DNA of 64,000 bases from Megaustenia siamemsis (lineage: Eukaryota > Mollusca > Gastropoda > Stylommatophora > Ariophantidae). The notes beneath the pieces are model-generated. The model made no database searches and had not been told where the DNA came from. It saw only the letters and a program-made list of their open reading frames with translations. The stretch spans positions 9,884,321-9,948,320 of the forward strand of contig JAVIAB010000024.1 in assembly GCA_032433765.1 (NCBI GenBank). Direction: 5' to 3'. The position numbers were made by a program, and so were the translations under genes. Shown here one piece after another: positions 45,779 to 56,639 of the stretch; position 1 is the first letter of the stretch, and every line of letters begins with the position of its first letter.

Positions 45779-46090
45779 TAACATTGACTCTGTGTCAGAA
45801 TGAGTTATTGTGACTGCAATGCTACCTTCTCTATCATCGCCACAACAGATTCTACAGAGAACGGAGTTGGACTGTGGTTAACGCCTCTATTGTAAACATG
45901 ACATCAATAAGGACACTTCTACATAGATGGTTCTATAGCGCTCCATCATCAGAATTCTGGGGAGTCTACTGTATATTTCAGTGACAAAACCTTTGGTGAA
46001 GATAATGACGACCAGTCTGTTTCGCCATGGAGGTCTGGACGTGGTGAGGGTGCTACAGAAGGGTATAAACATACACGTTTGTGAAGTTAT
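45779..46090 (-). other. Possible host exons, weak
   Basis: Minus strand: after a polypyrimidine-AG (CCCTTCTGTAG, about 46050) an open stretch reads TLTTSRPPWRNRLVVIIFTK and FVTEIYSRLPRILMMERYR to a stop at 45887. Further down, after CACAG at about 45871, SNSVLCRICCGDDREG is open; CRICxxxD resembles the start of a RING-CH finger but the later cysteines and histidine are missing here. No gene can be assembled from this; it may equally be an unknown repeat. Confidence 0.2.
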
Positions 46091-46630
46091 TGATACGAAG
46101 TGACGATCAGCATTTTCAGTTATGCTGTTTCTTTATAAATTCATGAACACGCTTTTTTTTTAAATTGCGTGAAAAATATATGTTTGATCGAAGTGATTTT
46201 ATGCGTGCAACCTTAGAATGCCCATGGCGATATGTTCATATTTTTTGCTCTTAGACAAGATTTCTAGTTTGTAAGATTTGTTTTTAAGGCTATATTAAAA
46301 CAAACCTCACGGAATTGGACATACGTTTAGCAGATCAGCGGTACTCAATCGTGTTGTTCTAAATATATCTTTGTTTTCACATTAAAATAGGACGAACAAG
46401 TTGAAATACTTGATTTTCCCAAGCAGTGATTCGACTTTCTGTTGAAACCGGTAAACAAGTAACGTTATCATGCGGCACAGCCATTCAATGTTAAAGGCGT
46501 ATCTATTTTGTATTATGAAATTATTGTGGTATAATGTTGGCTTCTAAAAACTGATATTTATATCAACAGCATAATGAGTTTGAATTGCACATTTATAAAC
46601 TATTCAGAAGGTTGACGTTTTACTATATCG
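46091..46630. other. AT-rich spacer, nothing recognised
   Basis: No coding frame, repeat or element end noted. Confidence 0.3.
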
Positions 46631-46634
46631 GCAC

Positions 46635-47330
46635 TTCCATGAAACCTGGGTCAATGCTCACCACACCTATGCTCAAGATTGGCAATCTGTAGAGGGTGAA
46701 CAGAAAAGAACAATTCCCAGCAGCAAGGGCCAGCACCCCATACTAACGCATGCTGAAAGTTGTGAGAACTGCCTTGCCTATAACGCTGGACTTGTTTCAC
46801 AATTTAAATGTACCGACGGTAGAGACAACAACACAGAACTGAACGGACACATTGTCAGGCACTGGTTGGGGAACGATCTTCTTCCAATCCTGGATAGACC
46901 TGAATAATGCTGTGTATCACAAAATGTCTGCGGAAGGCAAACTAGCAACTGCATTAAATACAAAATATCAAATTAGTACATGGCTTGATAAAGAAAATGT
47001 CAAATCCGAGGACACATATTTAAATACCGAGTTGTTGCAGCTTGTGAGGAATACAAATAAGGAAAATATGCATCATATTGACAAAATCATTGAGGAATAC
47101 AAACAAGGAAAATGTGTATCATATTGACAAAATCATTGAGGAATACAAACAAGGAAAATGTGTATCATATTGACAAAATCATTGAGGAATACAAACAAGG
47201 AAAATGTGTATCATATTGACAAAATCATTAAGGAATGCAGCCACACTTCTCTGCGACTTTCTGCATATCATGCACACCTCAATCCGCTTCTGTGAGTTAA
47301 AGTCAAAGGATAAGTTGCAGAACAGGACAG
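46635..47330 (+). pseudogene. Diverged relative of the DD83E transposase, heavily broken
   Basis: Fragments in order: HETWVNAHHT (first catalytic Asp replaced by His), DWQSVEGEQKRTIPSSKGQ, ELNGHIVRHWLGNDLLPILD, AVYHKMSAEGKL, ISTWLDKENV, TELLQLVRNTNKEN, then HTSLRLSAYHAHLNPL. The order matches the transposases at 24 and 36 kb but many residues differ, so it is a different, older family member. Frameshifts and stops are frequent, and a 46-bp segment is triplicated at 47078-47235. Terminal repeats were not found. Confidence 0.75.
47078..47235 (+). repeat. 46-bp triplication inside the transposase relic
   Basis: AAAATCATTGAGGAATACAA and ACAAGGAAAATGTGTATCAT repeat about three times; the source codes for the HIDKIIEEYKQGKC segment just before the LRLPPYH motif. 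Confidence 0.9.
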
Positions 47331-47394
47331 GGCGTTTAAACTAGGTGGTGTTGACGTTCTGACACGTGAGTTCCTCTCAAAAATAGACATTTAG

Positions 47395-47860
47395 TTCTGG
47401 AGCGACCTGGTATATATATACTCTACCCCTTCTCTTGAACGAGCCTCTGTACATCTATATATCTATTGTCCTTTCGAGCCGAAGACGGCACATAGGGCAG
47501 AACCACAATCTCAAAAGCAGAAAACTTGCGTGCCAAAATGGCACATATTGCAGAGATCACTGCTTCTAAAATCTATGGCTCTGTTTCCATTACAATACTT
47601 TTTACAATGACAGCTTGTCAAGCCATCGATCAATCCTCTTAGTCGCCTCTTACGACATGCCTGGAAGGTCACAGTGTCACTTTTCTTTACTTCCCACATA
47701 ATGAGGCCCCGGTAACACACGGGAGAGATCTATCTCCAGGTCGTATGTACAGATACGGCCTGGTATATCTCATGTACCCCTTCTCTTGAACGAGCATCTG
47801 TACATACGACCTGGTATATCTCCTGTACCCCTTCACTATTAATTAACCTTTGTCCTTCAC
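47395..47860. repeat. CCTGGTATATCTCMTGTACC repeats flanking Repeat F
   Basis: GCGACCTGGTATATATATA, ACGGCCTGGTATATCTCAT and ACGACCTGGTATATCTCCTG, each followed by TACCCCTTCTCTTGAACGAG-type text, occur before and after the Repeat F copy at 47462-47725. Confidence 0.7.
47462..47725 (-). mobile_element. Repeat F copy 2
   Basis: Complement of copy 1: starts TCCTTTCGAGCCGAAGACGG, includes TAGTCGCCTCTTACGACATG, ends AGGCCCCGGTAACACACGGG. Differences from copy 1 are scattered. Confidence 0.68.
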
Positions 47861-48049
47861 CACTTGATTAATCGCGACTACTGCTATCTTCTATTACTTT
47901 ATGGGTACATATCATGTAACGTAGATTTCTATCAACTTAGAGTCACAAGACTGCATTTGCGACTCTGTTCTCGCTGCGTCGATGAGGTTAGTGGGGAAAG
48001 TTGATAGGCCCCTATAGCAGGCAATAGCAGCATTTATTTCAGATTTGAT
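47861..48049. other. Spacer
   Basis: No feature seen. Confidence 0.3.
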
Positions 48050-48405
48050 CGGATCAGTCATACGACAACAAACTCTAAACCATCAAGATGCCTACCATCA
48101 TAAGAACAGATGGGAACACGTTATTATACGCTTCAGAACATAAAACAATCGATTCTGTAGGCACACGTATACAATATGCCAGACTGGCACCTCAGAAGTG
48201 TGTAAATGTGGACAGGTGACTGATGAACATATACTTCAAGACTGTATAATCACTGATGTACACGCATAGGAAAACCCATTGGTCTGTAGATACAACACTA
48301 CAGGAAAGACTATATGGGGGCCTGTGCAAGAAATGCAGACACACGAAAAACAACATTGTAGATGTGTACAATATACAACGTTCGTGGCGCACGAAAGCTA
48401 GATCC
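48050..48405 (+). mobile_element. LINE-E C-terminal fragment with zinc-finger-like motif
   Basis: Frames read EVCKCGQVTDEHILQDC, a C-x-C-G...E-H-x-L-x-x-C pattern of LINE ORF2 C-termini, followed in another frame by HWSVDTTLQERLYGGLCK and KNNIVDVYNI, the usual end of such proteins. A frameshift lies between the two. Upstream, NHQDAYHHKNRWEH may be the end of the preceding region. The 76-bp array begins where it ends. Confidence 0.7.
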
Positions 48406-49745
48406 ATAGATTATTACACACCGGTGTTATCATGCCGTTCGTTACAGGTCACTGTTGTTTAAGACAACGAAAGAGCTGTCGATAGATTATTACACACTGG
48501 TGTTATCACGCCGTTCGTTACAGGTCACTGTTGTTTAAGACAACGAAAGATAGATTGATAGATTATTACACACCGGTGTTATCACGCCGTTCGTTACAGG
48601 TCACTGTTGTTTAAGACAACGAAAGATAGATCGATAGATTATTACACACCGGTGTTATAATGCCGTTCGTTACAGGTCACTGTTGTTTAAGACAACGAAA
48701 GATAGATTATTACACACCGGTGTTATAATGCCGTTCGTTACAGGTCACTGTTGTTTAAGACAACGAAAGATAGATTATTACACACTGGTGTTATCATACC
48801 TTTCGTTACAGGTCACTGTTGTTTAAGACAACGAAAGATAGATTATTACACACTGGTGTTATCATGCCTTTCGTTACAGGTCACTGTTGTTTAAGACAAC
48901 AAAAGATAGATCGGTAGATTATTACACACCGGTGTTATCATGCCTTTCGTTACAGGTCACTGTTGTTTAAGACAATGAAAGATAGATCGGTAGATTATTA
49001 CACACTGGTGTTATCATGCCTTTCGTTACAGGTCACTGCTGTTTAAGACAACGAAAGATAGATCGGTAGATTATTACACACTGTTGTTATCATGCCGTTC
49101 GTTACAGGTCACTGTTGTTTAAGACAACGAAAGATAGATCGGTAGATTATTACACACTGTTGTTATCATGCCGTTCGTTACAGGTCACTGCTGTTTAAGA
49201 CAACGAAAGATAGATCGGTAGATTATTACACACTGTTGTTATCATGCCGTTCGTTACAGGTCACTGTTGTTTAAGACAACGAAAGAGCTGTCGATAGATT
49301 ATTACACACCGGTGTTATCATGCCGTTCGTTACAGGTCACTGTTGTTTAAGACAACGAAAGATAGATCGGTAGATTATTACACACTGGTGTTATCATGCC
49401 TTTCGTTACAGGTCACTGTTGTTTAAGACAACGAAAGATAGATCGATAGATTATTACACACCGGTGTTATCATGCCGTTCGTTACAGGTCACTGTTGTTT
49501 AAGACAACGAAAGATAGATCGATAGATTATTACACACTGGTGTTATCATGCCGTTCGTTACAGGTCACTGTTGTTTAAGACAACGAAAGATAGATCGATA
49601 GATTATTACACACCGGTGTTATCATGCATTTCGTTACAGGTCACTGTTGTTTAAGACAACGAAAGAGCTGTCGATAGATTATTACACACCGGTGTTATCA
49701 TGCCGTTCGTTACAGGTCACTGCTGTTTATAACGAAAGAGCTGTC
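48405..49745. repeat. 76-bp minisatellite, about 18 copies, directly after LINE-E
   Basis: AGATTATTACACACCGGTGT, TATCATGCCGTTCGTTACAG, GTCACTGTTGTTTAAGACAA and CGAAAGATAGATCGAT. Some units lack the GATCGATA part (64-68 bp) and some carry GAGCTGTCGAT. The first unit overlaps the frame of the LINE-E end, whose stop codon (TTTAA in GTTGTTTAAGAC) is inside every unit. Confidence 0.92.
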
Positions 49746-50145
49746 GATGAACATATTCGATGATCTTATCAGATGAGCAGTCAATGGAGAGAGCCGATAT
49801 CGTTTTTAATGTGATTTTCCTAATACAAACAGATCATAATATTATAAAAGAATAGAGCAGCTTTTCCTGAACATTTTGATATATGCTACTTGACCAAACA
49901 ATGAGAAAAAGTTGATAAATCGGTACACTTCCTAGCTCTGTATTGTGTAAACAAATGTGCTAAACAATAGGTGTGTCCAAAGCCTGTTTATTACTCTGTG
50001 TAAGGGTTAATAACCTCAGAGGTATGAGTAGAATGAACTATCATGAAATAGATGTAACTGCGTGGCTATCTAAATTTCATGAATTAGGTGAAAATTGACA
50101 TTGTCATAGCATAATTTCGTTTTAAATAAATGACATGAAAGGTAA
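49746..50145. other. AT-rich spacer
   Basis: Starts CATTCGATGATCTTATCAG, possibly the LINE-E 3' untranslated part after the array. No further feature. Confidence 0.3.
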
Positions 50146-50149
50146 AAAG

Positions 50150-50255
50150 ACATTAACTGCCATGGTTAGTCTCTGTCTGCTGGTGAATATTGTGAGAAGA
50201 CCGGAGCACCTATGGGGGTGTCCGGCATGCAGTGATGATGATCGTAACAAAACAT
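50150..50255 (+). mobile_element. LINE-D-like C-terminal remnant
   Basis: RRPEHLWGCPACSDDDRNKT, close to the LINE-D ending RGSEHLWTCSECNDDDP. Cysteines spaced two apart as in the LINE-D copies. Upstream is decayed. Confidence 0.5.
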
Positions 50256-50381
50256 AGTATACCGATGTGTCCTCAGATTGTGAATGGGGTGACAAGAATA
50301 CTGACCGTAAGTAACCTGATCTCAACTGGCAACAATTAGAGCAAGGAAACTCATTTATAGCTTCTTCTTTTCAATCTAACT

Positions 50382-52050
50382 TTCAGTTCCCTGTGGAGCA
50401 TTGGTCTTTAACATACACTTTCAGCTCCCTGTGGAGCATAGGTCTTCAACAAACACTTTCAGCTCCCTGTGGAGCATAGGTCTTCAACAAACACTTTCAG
50501 CTCTCTGTGGAGCATAGGTTTTCAACAAACACTTTCAGCTCTCTGTGGAGCATAGGTCTTTAACAAACACTTTCAGCTCTCTGTGGAGCATAGGTCTTCA
50601 ACAAACACTTTCAGCTCTCTGTGGAGCATAGGTCTTTAACAAACACTTTCAGCTCTCTGTGGAGCATAGGTCTTCAACATACACTTTCAGCTCCCTGTGG
50701 AGCATTGGTCTTTAACAAACACTTTCAGCTCCCTGTGGAGCATTGGTCTTTAACAAACACTTTCAGCTCCCTGTTGGACATAGGTCTTTAACAAACACTT
50801 TCAGCTCCCTGTGGAGCATAGGTCTTCAACAAACACTTTCAGCTCTCTGTGGAGCATAGGTCTTCAACAAACACTTTCAGTTCCCTGTGGGGCATATGTC
50901 TTCAACAAACTTTCAGCTCCCTGTGGAGCATAGGTCTTCAACAAACACTTTCAGCTCCCTATGGAGCATAGGTTTGCAATAAACACTTTCAGCTCCCTGT
51001 GGAGCATAGGTCTTCAACAAACACTTTCAGCTCTCTGTGGAGCATAGGTCTTCAACAAACACTTTCAGCTCCCTGTGGAGCATAGGTTTGCAATAAACAC
51101 TTTCAGCTCCCTGTGGAGCATAGGTCTTCAACAAACACTTTCAACTCTCTGTGGAGCATAGGTCTTTAACAAACACTTTCAGCTCCCTGTGGAGCATAGG
51201 TCTTCAATAAACACTTTCAGCTCTCTGTGGAGCATAGGTCTTCAACAAACACTTTCAGCTCTCTGTGGAGCATAGGTCTTTAACAAACACTTTCAGCTCT
51301 CTGTGGTGCATAGATCTTCAACAAACACTTTCAGCTCTCTGTGGAGCATAGGTCTTTAACAAACACTTTCAGCTCTCTGTGGAGCATAGGTCTTCAACAA
51401 ACACTTTCAGCTCCCTGTGGAGCATTGGTCTTTAACAAACACTTTCAGCTCCCTGTGGAGCATTGGTCTTTAACAAACACTTTCAGCTCCCTGTTGGACA
51501 TAGGTCTTTAACAAACACTTTCAGCTCCCTGTGGAGCATAGGTCTTCAACAAACACTTTCAGCTCTCTGTGGAGCATAGGTCTTCAACAAACACTTTCAG
51601 TTCCCTGTGGGGCATAGGTCTTCAACAAACTTTCAGCTCCCTGTGGAGCATAGGTCTTCAACAAACACTTTCAGCTCCCTATGAAGCATAGGTTTGCAAT
51701 AAACACTTTCAGCTCCCTGTGGAGCATAGGTCTTCAACAAACACTTTCAGCTCTCTGTGGAGCATAGGTCTTCAACAAACACTTTCAGCTCTCTGTGGAG
51801 CATAGGTCTTCAATAAACACTCTCAGCTCTCTGTGGAGCATAGGTCTTTAACAAACACTTTCAGCTCTCTGTGGAGCATAGGTCTTCAACAAACACTTTC
51901 AGCTCTCTGTGGAGCATAGGTCTTTAACAAACACTTTCAGCTCTCTGTGGAGCATAGGTCTTCAACATACACTTTCAGCTCCCTGTGGGGCATAGGTCTT
52001 CAACAAACACTTTCAACTCCCTGTGGAGCATAGGTCTTCAATAAACACTT
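50382..52050 (-). repeat. 38-bp minisatellite made from the last codons and stop of LINE-B, about 44 copies
   Basis: Plus-strand unit: TTTCAGCTCCCTGTGGAGCA and TAGGTCTTCAACAAACAC. On the minus strand it encodes VFVEDLCSTGS followed by TGA, identical to the LINE-B C-terminus at 28.9 and 34.0 kb. To its right lies the rest of a minus-strand LINE-B; to its left AAGAAGAAG-type LINE-B 3' untranslated sequence. Rare variants recur 720 bp apart (50770/51486-51490, 50881/51601, 50955/51675), a 19-unit higher-order duplication. Confidence 0.95.
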
Positions 52051-52225
52051 TTCAATCCGTTCTCTTTCTTACCCTGCTTTTAAGATCATTCCATGTCTTC
52101 CTCACTGTCTTCATCTATACTTCCATCTGTCTTCTCCAAGAATATTTTGGTCTTCCTCTTTGTCTTTTTCCTCGGGGATTCCAAAAAAGGGTCTGTTGTG
52201 TAATACTCTCAGTTGGCTACGACGC
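52030..52225 (-). mobile_element. LINE-B C-terminal coding fragment, minus strand
   Basis: Reading inward: GAGAGTATTACACAACAGAC, CCCTTTTTTGGAATCCCCGA, GGAAAAAGACAAAGAGGAAG, then GACATGGAATGATCTTAAAA, the order of the LINE-B end, leading into the 38-bp array. Confidence 0.8.
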
Positions 52226-52409
52226 ATTTATATCAGTGTTAATTTACTGCTACACTTATTTTATTTTTGTATACAAAAAAGAAATGGGTTGGCATTTATG
52301 CATAGCTTCATCTAAAGTGGGCATTCGTTATTTATGGAATTAAAATGGACAAGTTGCAGTAGTCACAAACAGACAGTTGGTAAACAGCTGAATATTTGCA
52401 GGGAGACTA
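52226..52409. other. Spacer
   Basis: No feature seen. Confidence 0.3.
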
Positions 52410-52712
52410 CAGAAGGAAGAATACACGGCAGGAATATTATAGCAGGAAGAATAAGCGACAGGAAGATTATAGCAGGAAGATTAAATCGCATGAACACTAT
52501 AGCTGGAAGAATAAGCGATAGGAAGACTAAAGCAGAAAGAATAAACGACACGAACACTAAAGCTGGAAGAATAAACGGCAGGAAGATTATAGCAGGAAGA
52601 ATAAACGGCAGGAAGATTATAGCAGGAAGAATAAACGGCTGGAAGACTATAGCAGGAAGAATAAACGGCTGGAAGACTATAGTAAGACGAATAAACGGCA
52701 GGAATCTTTCAG
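52410..52712. repeat. 30-bp minisatellite, about 10 copies
   Basis: GCAGGAAGAATAAACGGCAG plus GAAGATTATA with drift. A plus-strand frame (AGRINGRKII repeats within 52334-52873) stays open because 30 is divisible by three; no other evidence supports a protein. Confidence 0.9.
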
Positions 52713-52989
52713 ATAGAAGTCAGGAGCTGCTGTCTGAATTTATTTATTATGGAAATAGACATGTTTATATGTGGCATAAAACACGCAATACATTGATAAC
52801 TGTTGAGAATAACATAAGAATAACACACATATATAGAATTGTTGTGAATAACGTAAGAATAACACTTATTTAGAACCGCTAAATGGGATACCTTTTTTCT
52901 AAAGGGACGAACAGACAACTCTGATTTTATTTATGGATGGTGACTTCCGGGAAGATGGTGGCCATGCACAGAGACCTTTAGAGAGTGAT
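52713..52989. other. Spacer
   Basis: Tandem-like AATAACRTAAGAATAACAC at about 52806 and 52848; nothing else. Confidence 0.35.
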
Positions 52990-53001
52990 ATCACTAAAAT
53001 C

Positions 53002-53316
53002 TAAGAAGCTAAGAAGAGTAATGAAAATGTTCTGAAAGATGTCAAAGCAAAAAGAGAGCTAATTTCCAATATTAGGAAGAAACAATCATCATTTTTTGGC
53101 CATGTAATGAGAAGAGAACAGCTGGGATATATTGTAACAACTGGAAAAAATTGAGGGACGAAGAGATAGAGGGAAGAAAAGAGAAAAAATAACAGACAGC
53201 TTAAGAGAATGGCTTGGCAGAAGGTCAACAACAGAAATGATAAATAGCTGCCGAGATCGAAAATTGTGGAGAGACATGATCACCTACACCAGTAGGCCCG
53301 GTACTTGATGATGATG
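53002..53316 (+). mobile_element. LINE-A1 3' end insertion, 315 bp, with target duplication
   Basis: Flanked by a 12-bp direct repeat ATCACTAAAATC (52990-53001 and 53317-53328). Frames read KRELISNIRKKQSSFFGHVM, RREQLGYIVTTGK, then after a shift ITDSLREWLGRRSTTEMIN and CRDRKLWRDMITYTSRPGT with a stop. The 3' end is a GATGATGATGAT tail. Heavily 5' truncated. Confidence 0.9.
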
Positions 53317-53329
53317 ATCACTAAAATCG

Positions 53330-54245
53330 CATTTCGGTGATTTAAAAGTTGTTTATGTGTGGCTTTTTTCGGTTTTATTTTATGTGATTAGTAGGATGTG
53401 ATTGTTGACACTCTCTTTACGGTGATGTCGTCTGAAATCAGTGCACCACGTAACCATTTTACCTCTCAGTGAAGTTCAACATTTCGCCCTGTTTTATTGC
53501 AGCTGCTACTAAAGTCGCTTAAATCGATTCGGTTACTTTATTTGTTTTAGATTTATATTTTCGGAGAAACCGGAAGTGACTGCTCGCTCTTTTTTCGATA
53601 GATGCCTTTTGGAATCGTCGCCACTGCCGTCGGGTACGGGTGTGTACGGTAATCGATCTTGTGAACAGTATTTGCCAACACATTTTAGCAAGTTATAACT
53701 TGAGTGGAGCGGATATGGGTATTTCCGACTGCAGCGAGACTTGTTCCATGAACAGAACAAGAGCTGAGATCGTCTCGCTGACAATTACCAACGGATTAAA
53801 TCACTTGGATTATTCCCCTTGGTTGTAAGTGTTCAGGGGACTGTGATTTTCCAACCAGAAGTTGTACACCCTTGACACTGAACGGTAGGTCTACTTCATC
53901 TGATTCAAACTTCCGGTGCCTTGGATCCACGATTCAATCATAATTTCCCAGGAGAATGGAATGAAACAGGCGACCCGTGTCCGAAGACCCATTATTACAT
54001 TGGCAAACGATTTGGACTAACGACAATAATTGTCGTTTATTGAATAACTCCACATCACTTAGGCTTACATGTTCTGGCACAGTCTCAACACTGAACTCTC
54101 CCACAACGGCCATATTGCCCTTCTATGCTTGTGAACGTAGCCTGCCCTCATTTCATGTAGGGTTTTGTTTTCTTAAACGTGTTTTAAATAGCAATTTCCT
54201 TAAAACAACGTTGATATAGCATTACGTTTTGTCTTCGTACAGACA
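53330..54245. other. Unannotated stretch with one weak exon candidate
   Basis: A plus-strand frame at 53560-53828 (VIDLVNSICQHILASYNLSG and SETCSMNRTRAEIVSLTIT) ends at TTGGTTGTAAGTG, a good splice-donor match. It resembles no protein I know. Shorter frames exist on the other strand, so coding is unproven. Confidence 0.2.
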
Positions 54246-54249
54246 CACG

Positions 54250-54655
54250 TCCGGTCAATATGGCGGATAGGCGACATGAACCATTGATGCTCTGTTCCTT
54301 AGTGCAGTCTCCTCATATTCCAGGTACGGCTTGCTACCGGAGCTACTGAGTTTAGTGCTCTGTGAACACCGTGAGCTGTGTATTTCATCCAGATCGTATT
54401 TCGATATTCCGATTGTTTACGATGAATGATGATATCGTATGACGAAGGACAGTTTGACTGCGTTCTATTTCGGTGCGGTTACGCCTTATGTCTTTTGGCG
54501 TGTGCTGTAGCTGCTATGAAAGGGACTGCAGCTGCCTTTCTTCGTTTGGACCCCTCAATGCGATGAGATTTTTAATTCGGCTGATTGGCACGGGCGGGTG
54601 AGCACAATCTGGATTTAATTCGTTTGCAGTGATTCCGGGACCTTCCACTAACTAC
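54250..54655 (-). mobile_element. Repeat C copy 4
   Basis: Complement blocks in reverse order: CCTCATATTCCAGGTACGG, GTGAACACCGTGAGCTGTG, CGATGAATGATGATATCGTA-like text, CTTATGTCTTTTGGCGTGTG and TTCGTTTGCAGTGATTCCGG. Confidence 0.75.
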
Positions 54656-55384
54656 AACTACTATAGACTCATTTATGTACAATGTTGTTCTTGGCTTCCG
54701 ACCTCTATCTGCAATGGCTCACTGTGGCATACGACAGTGTATGCTTCACGAATCTGGTATGTTCCCGGTGAGAACACCTTAAGAATGTCTGTAAGAATGG
54801 CAGTTGAATCTTTCTTCTCCGTGACCCGTGATGCTCCGCTAGCGAGAGCACAGAGGGAGGGAGAGGAAGAAAGAAAGAATGCAACACGATTCGCTTCATT
54901 TGTTAATGATAAGCTGCGGTCAAAATTAAACACACGCTGGCGAAATAGATAATTGCAAGACATTCTGTACGGTCTACTTTGGAAAAACTAAGACTGAACA
55001 ATCCGTCAGAAATAATACAGTTGGACAAGATAATCACACGGTATTTTCAGTACAAAGACTTGAGTATTGTAGCACAGTACTTGGCCAGTATATTCAGCCC
55101 TTGCGATTGTATCGGAGATCTTGAAACGCTCTGCTCCTAAGGTCTGAAATCTTCCATGACATCAGCGATGCATTTGAAATGAAATCACGAAATAGTGTTG
55201 CAATTTAATGAATGATATAAACGATTTAGTCATCGTGGCTTCATATTCACTTTAGGATCTAAATGATACCTCGCCACTACCGCAGAGTTTGGTAAGTTAA
55301 TGCATGTTCCAGAATGTTTAAGTGGATTGGAGGCAATTTTGATAAATTTTCTTTAGTTTAGTTTAGTTGAGATTAGTCAACATA
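54656..55384. other. Unannotated stretch
   Basis: A plus-strand frame to 54952 ends VNDKLRSKLNTRWRNR; no family recognised. The remainder is AT-rich with no repeats or element ends. Confidence 0.25.
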
Positions 55385-55396
55385 TCATCATTATCA

Positions 55397-56060
55397 CACT
55401 CTATACCAAGGTGCACAATTAGAAAGATTTATTCAAGAAGCAGAACGATTAAACGTAGATATTTTAGGCATATCAGAGACAAGATGGAAAGAATGTGGGT
55501 ATATAGAGGACGAAAAATATACATTTATATAGTCAAGCAACACAACGGAACATCAAAGAGGGGTACGAAAATTAATAACAAGAAAGCTACAACAATATAT
55601 AAGTACAAACTGGACATGGCAAAACCATTCGACATAGCAATAATACAGACATACGCACCAACCCACGACTATACAGATGAACAAATAGAGGCATACTATG
55701 AAGATCTAAATACAGTTATGAAGCAAGTGAAATCTTCTGACATTTTGATTGTAATGGATGACATGAACGCTAAAGTAGGAAAAGGTAGATATAAGACCAG
55801 TATAGGAAATCATGGTTCATGAAAAATAAATGACAGAGGAGACAGATTAGTACAATGCTGTGAAGAAAACAGCCTATATGATGTAACACCTACTTTGCAC
55901 AAGAGAAAAGCCATAGAGATAAGAAGAAGAATCAAATACACTACATAATGATAGAAGATAGATTCCGTAGCAGTGTCAAGAAAACCAAAACCTACCCAGG
56001 AGCAGATATTAACTCAGATCACAATCGTGCAATGATTAAAGTAAAAATCAAACGAGAATG
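55397..56060 (+). pseudogene. LINE-A1 endonuclease (APE-type) domain, broken
   Basis: Apurinic/apyrimidinic-type endonuclease that would nick target DNA to prime reverse transcription. Seen: LERFIQEAERLNVDILGISE and TRWKECG near the N-terminus (stop TAG at about 55529), IIQTYAPTHDYTDEQIEAYY, LIVMDDMNAKVGKG (usual GDFNAKVG), and INSDHNRAMIKV (the final catalytic DH pair) at about 56010. At least two stops and one frameshift interrupt it. Confidence 0.8.
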
Positions 56061-56639
56061 AAATAAGCAAAAGACTAATTCATCAACAATACCACTAGAT
56101 ATCACAGCTTCAAATAAAAAAGATGTTGAAGATACATATATAATACAAGTAAAGAACACATATCATAAGCTACTAGAAGAAGGAATTGAGCAATACAGAA
56201 GAGAAAATCTGATGAAAAAGTCACAACCAAATGGCAGTGCATAAGGAAAAGCATACAAGAAGCATGCGACACCATACCCAAACAAAAAGAACACAAAAAA
56301 ATGGATAACTGACACCATCTTAGAAAACACGAAAGACAGGAGACAAGCGAAGAACACTGTCCAACTCAATAAAATAGATAATGAAATACGCAAAATGTAT
56401 AACAAGGCAAAAGAAGACTGACTCAGCCAAAAATGTATATAAACAGAAACTATGGAAAGCAAACAAGACTTAAGAGGAATGCACACAGAAATAAAGAGAA
56501 TGGCTTATAAAAATATAAAAGCCACAGAATGCGGATGCATTGCAGACAAAAAAGAAAAAATGCTAACAGACAATAAAGATATAATAGATAGATGGTAGGA
56601 ATATATTACATAATTATTTCATGATCAAAGGGACAAGAA

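Noticed and set aside
52334..52873. 179-codon frame with ten-residue repeats
   Set aside because: Unit of 30 bp keeps the frame open; unit drift does not favour silent changes and flanks show no coding signal.
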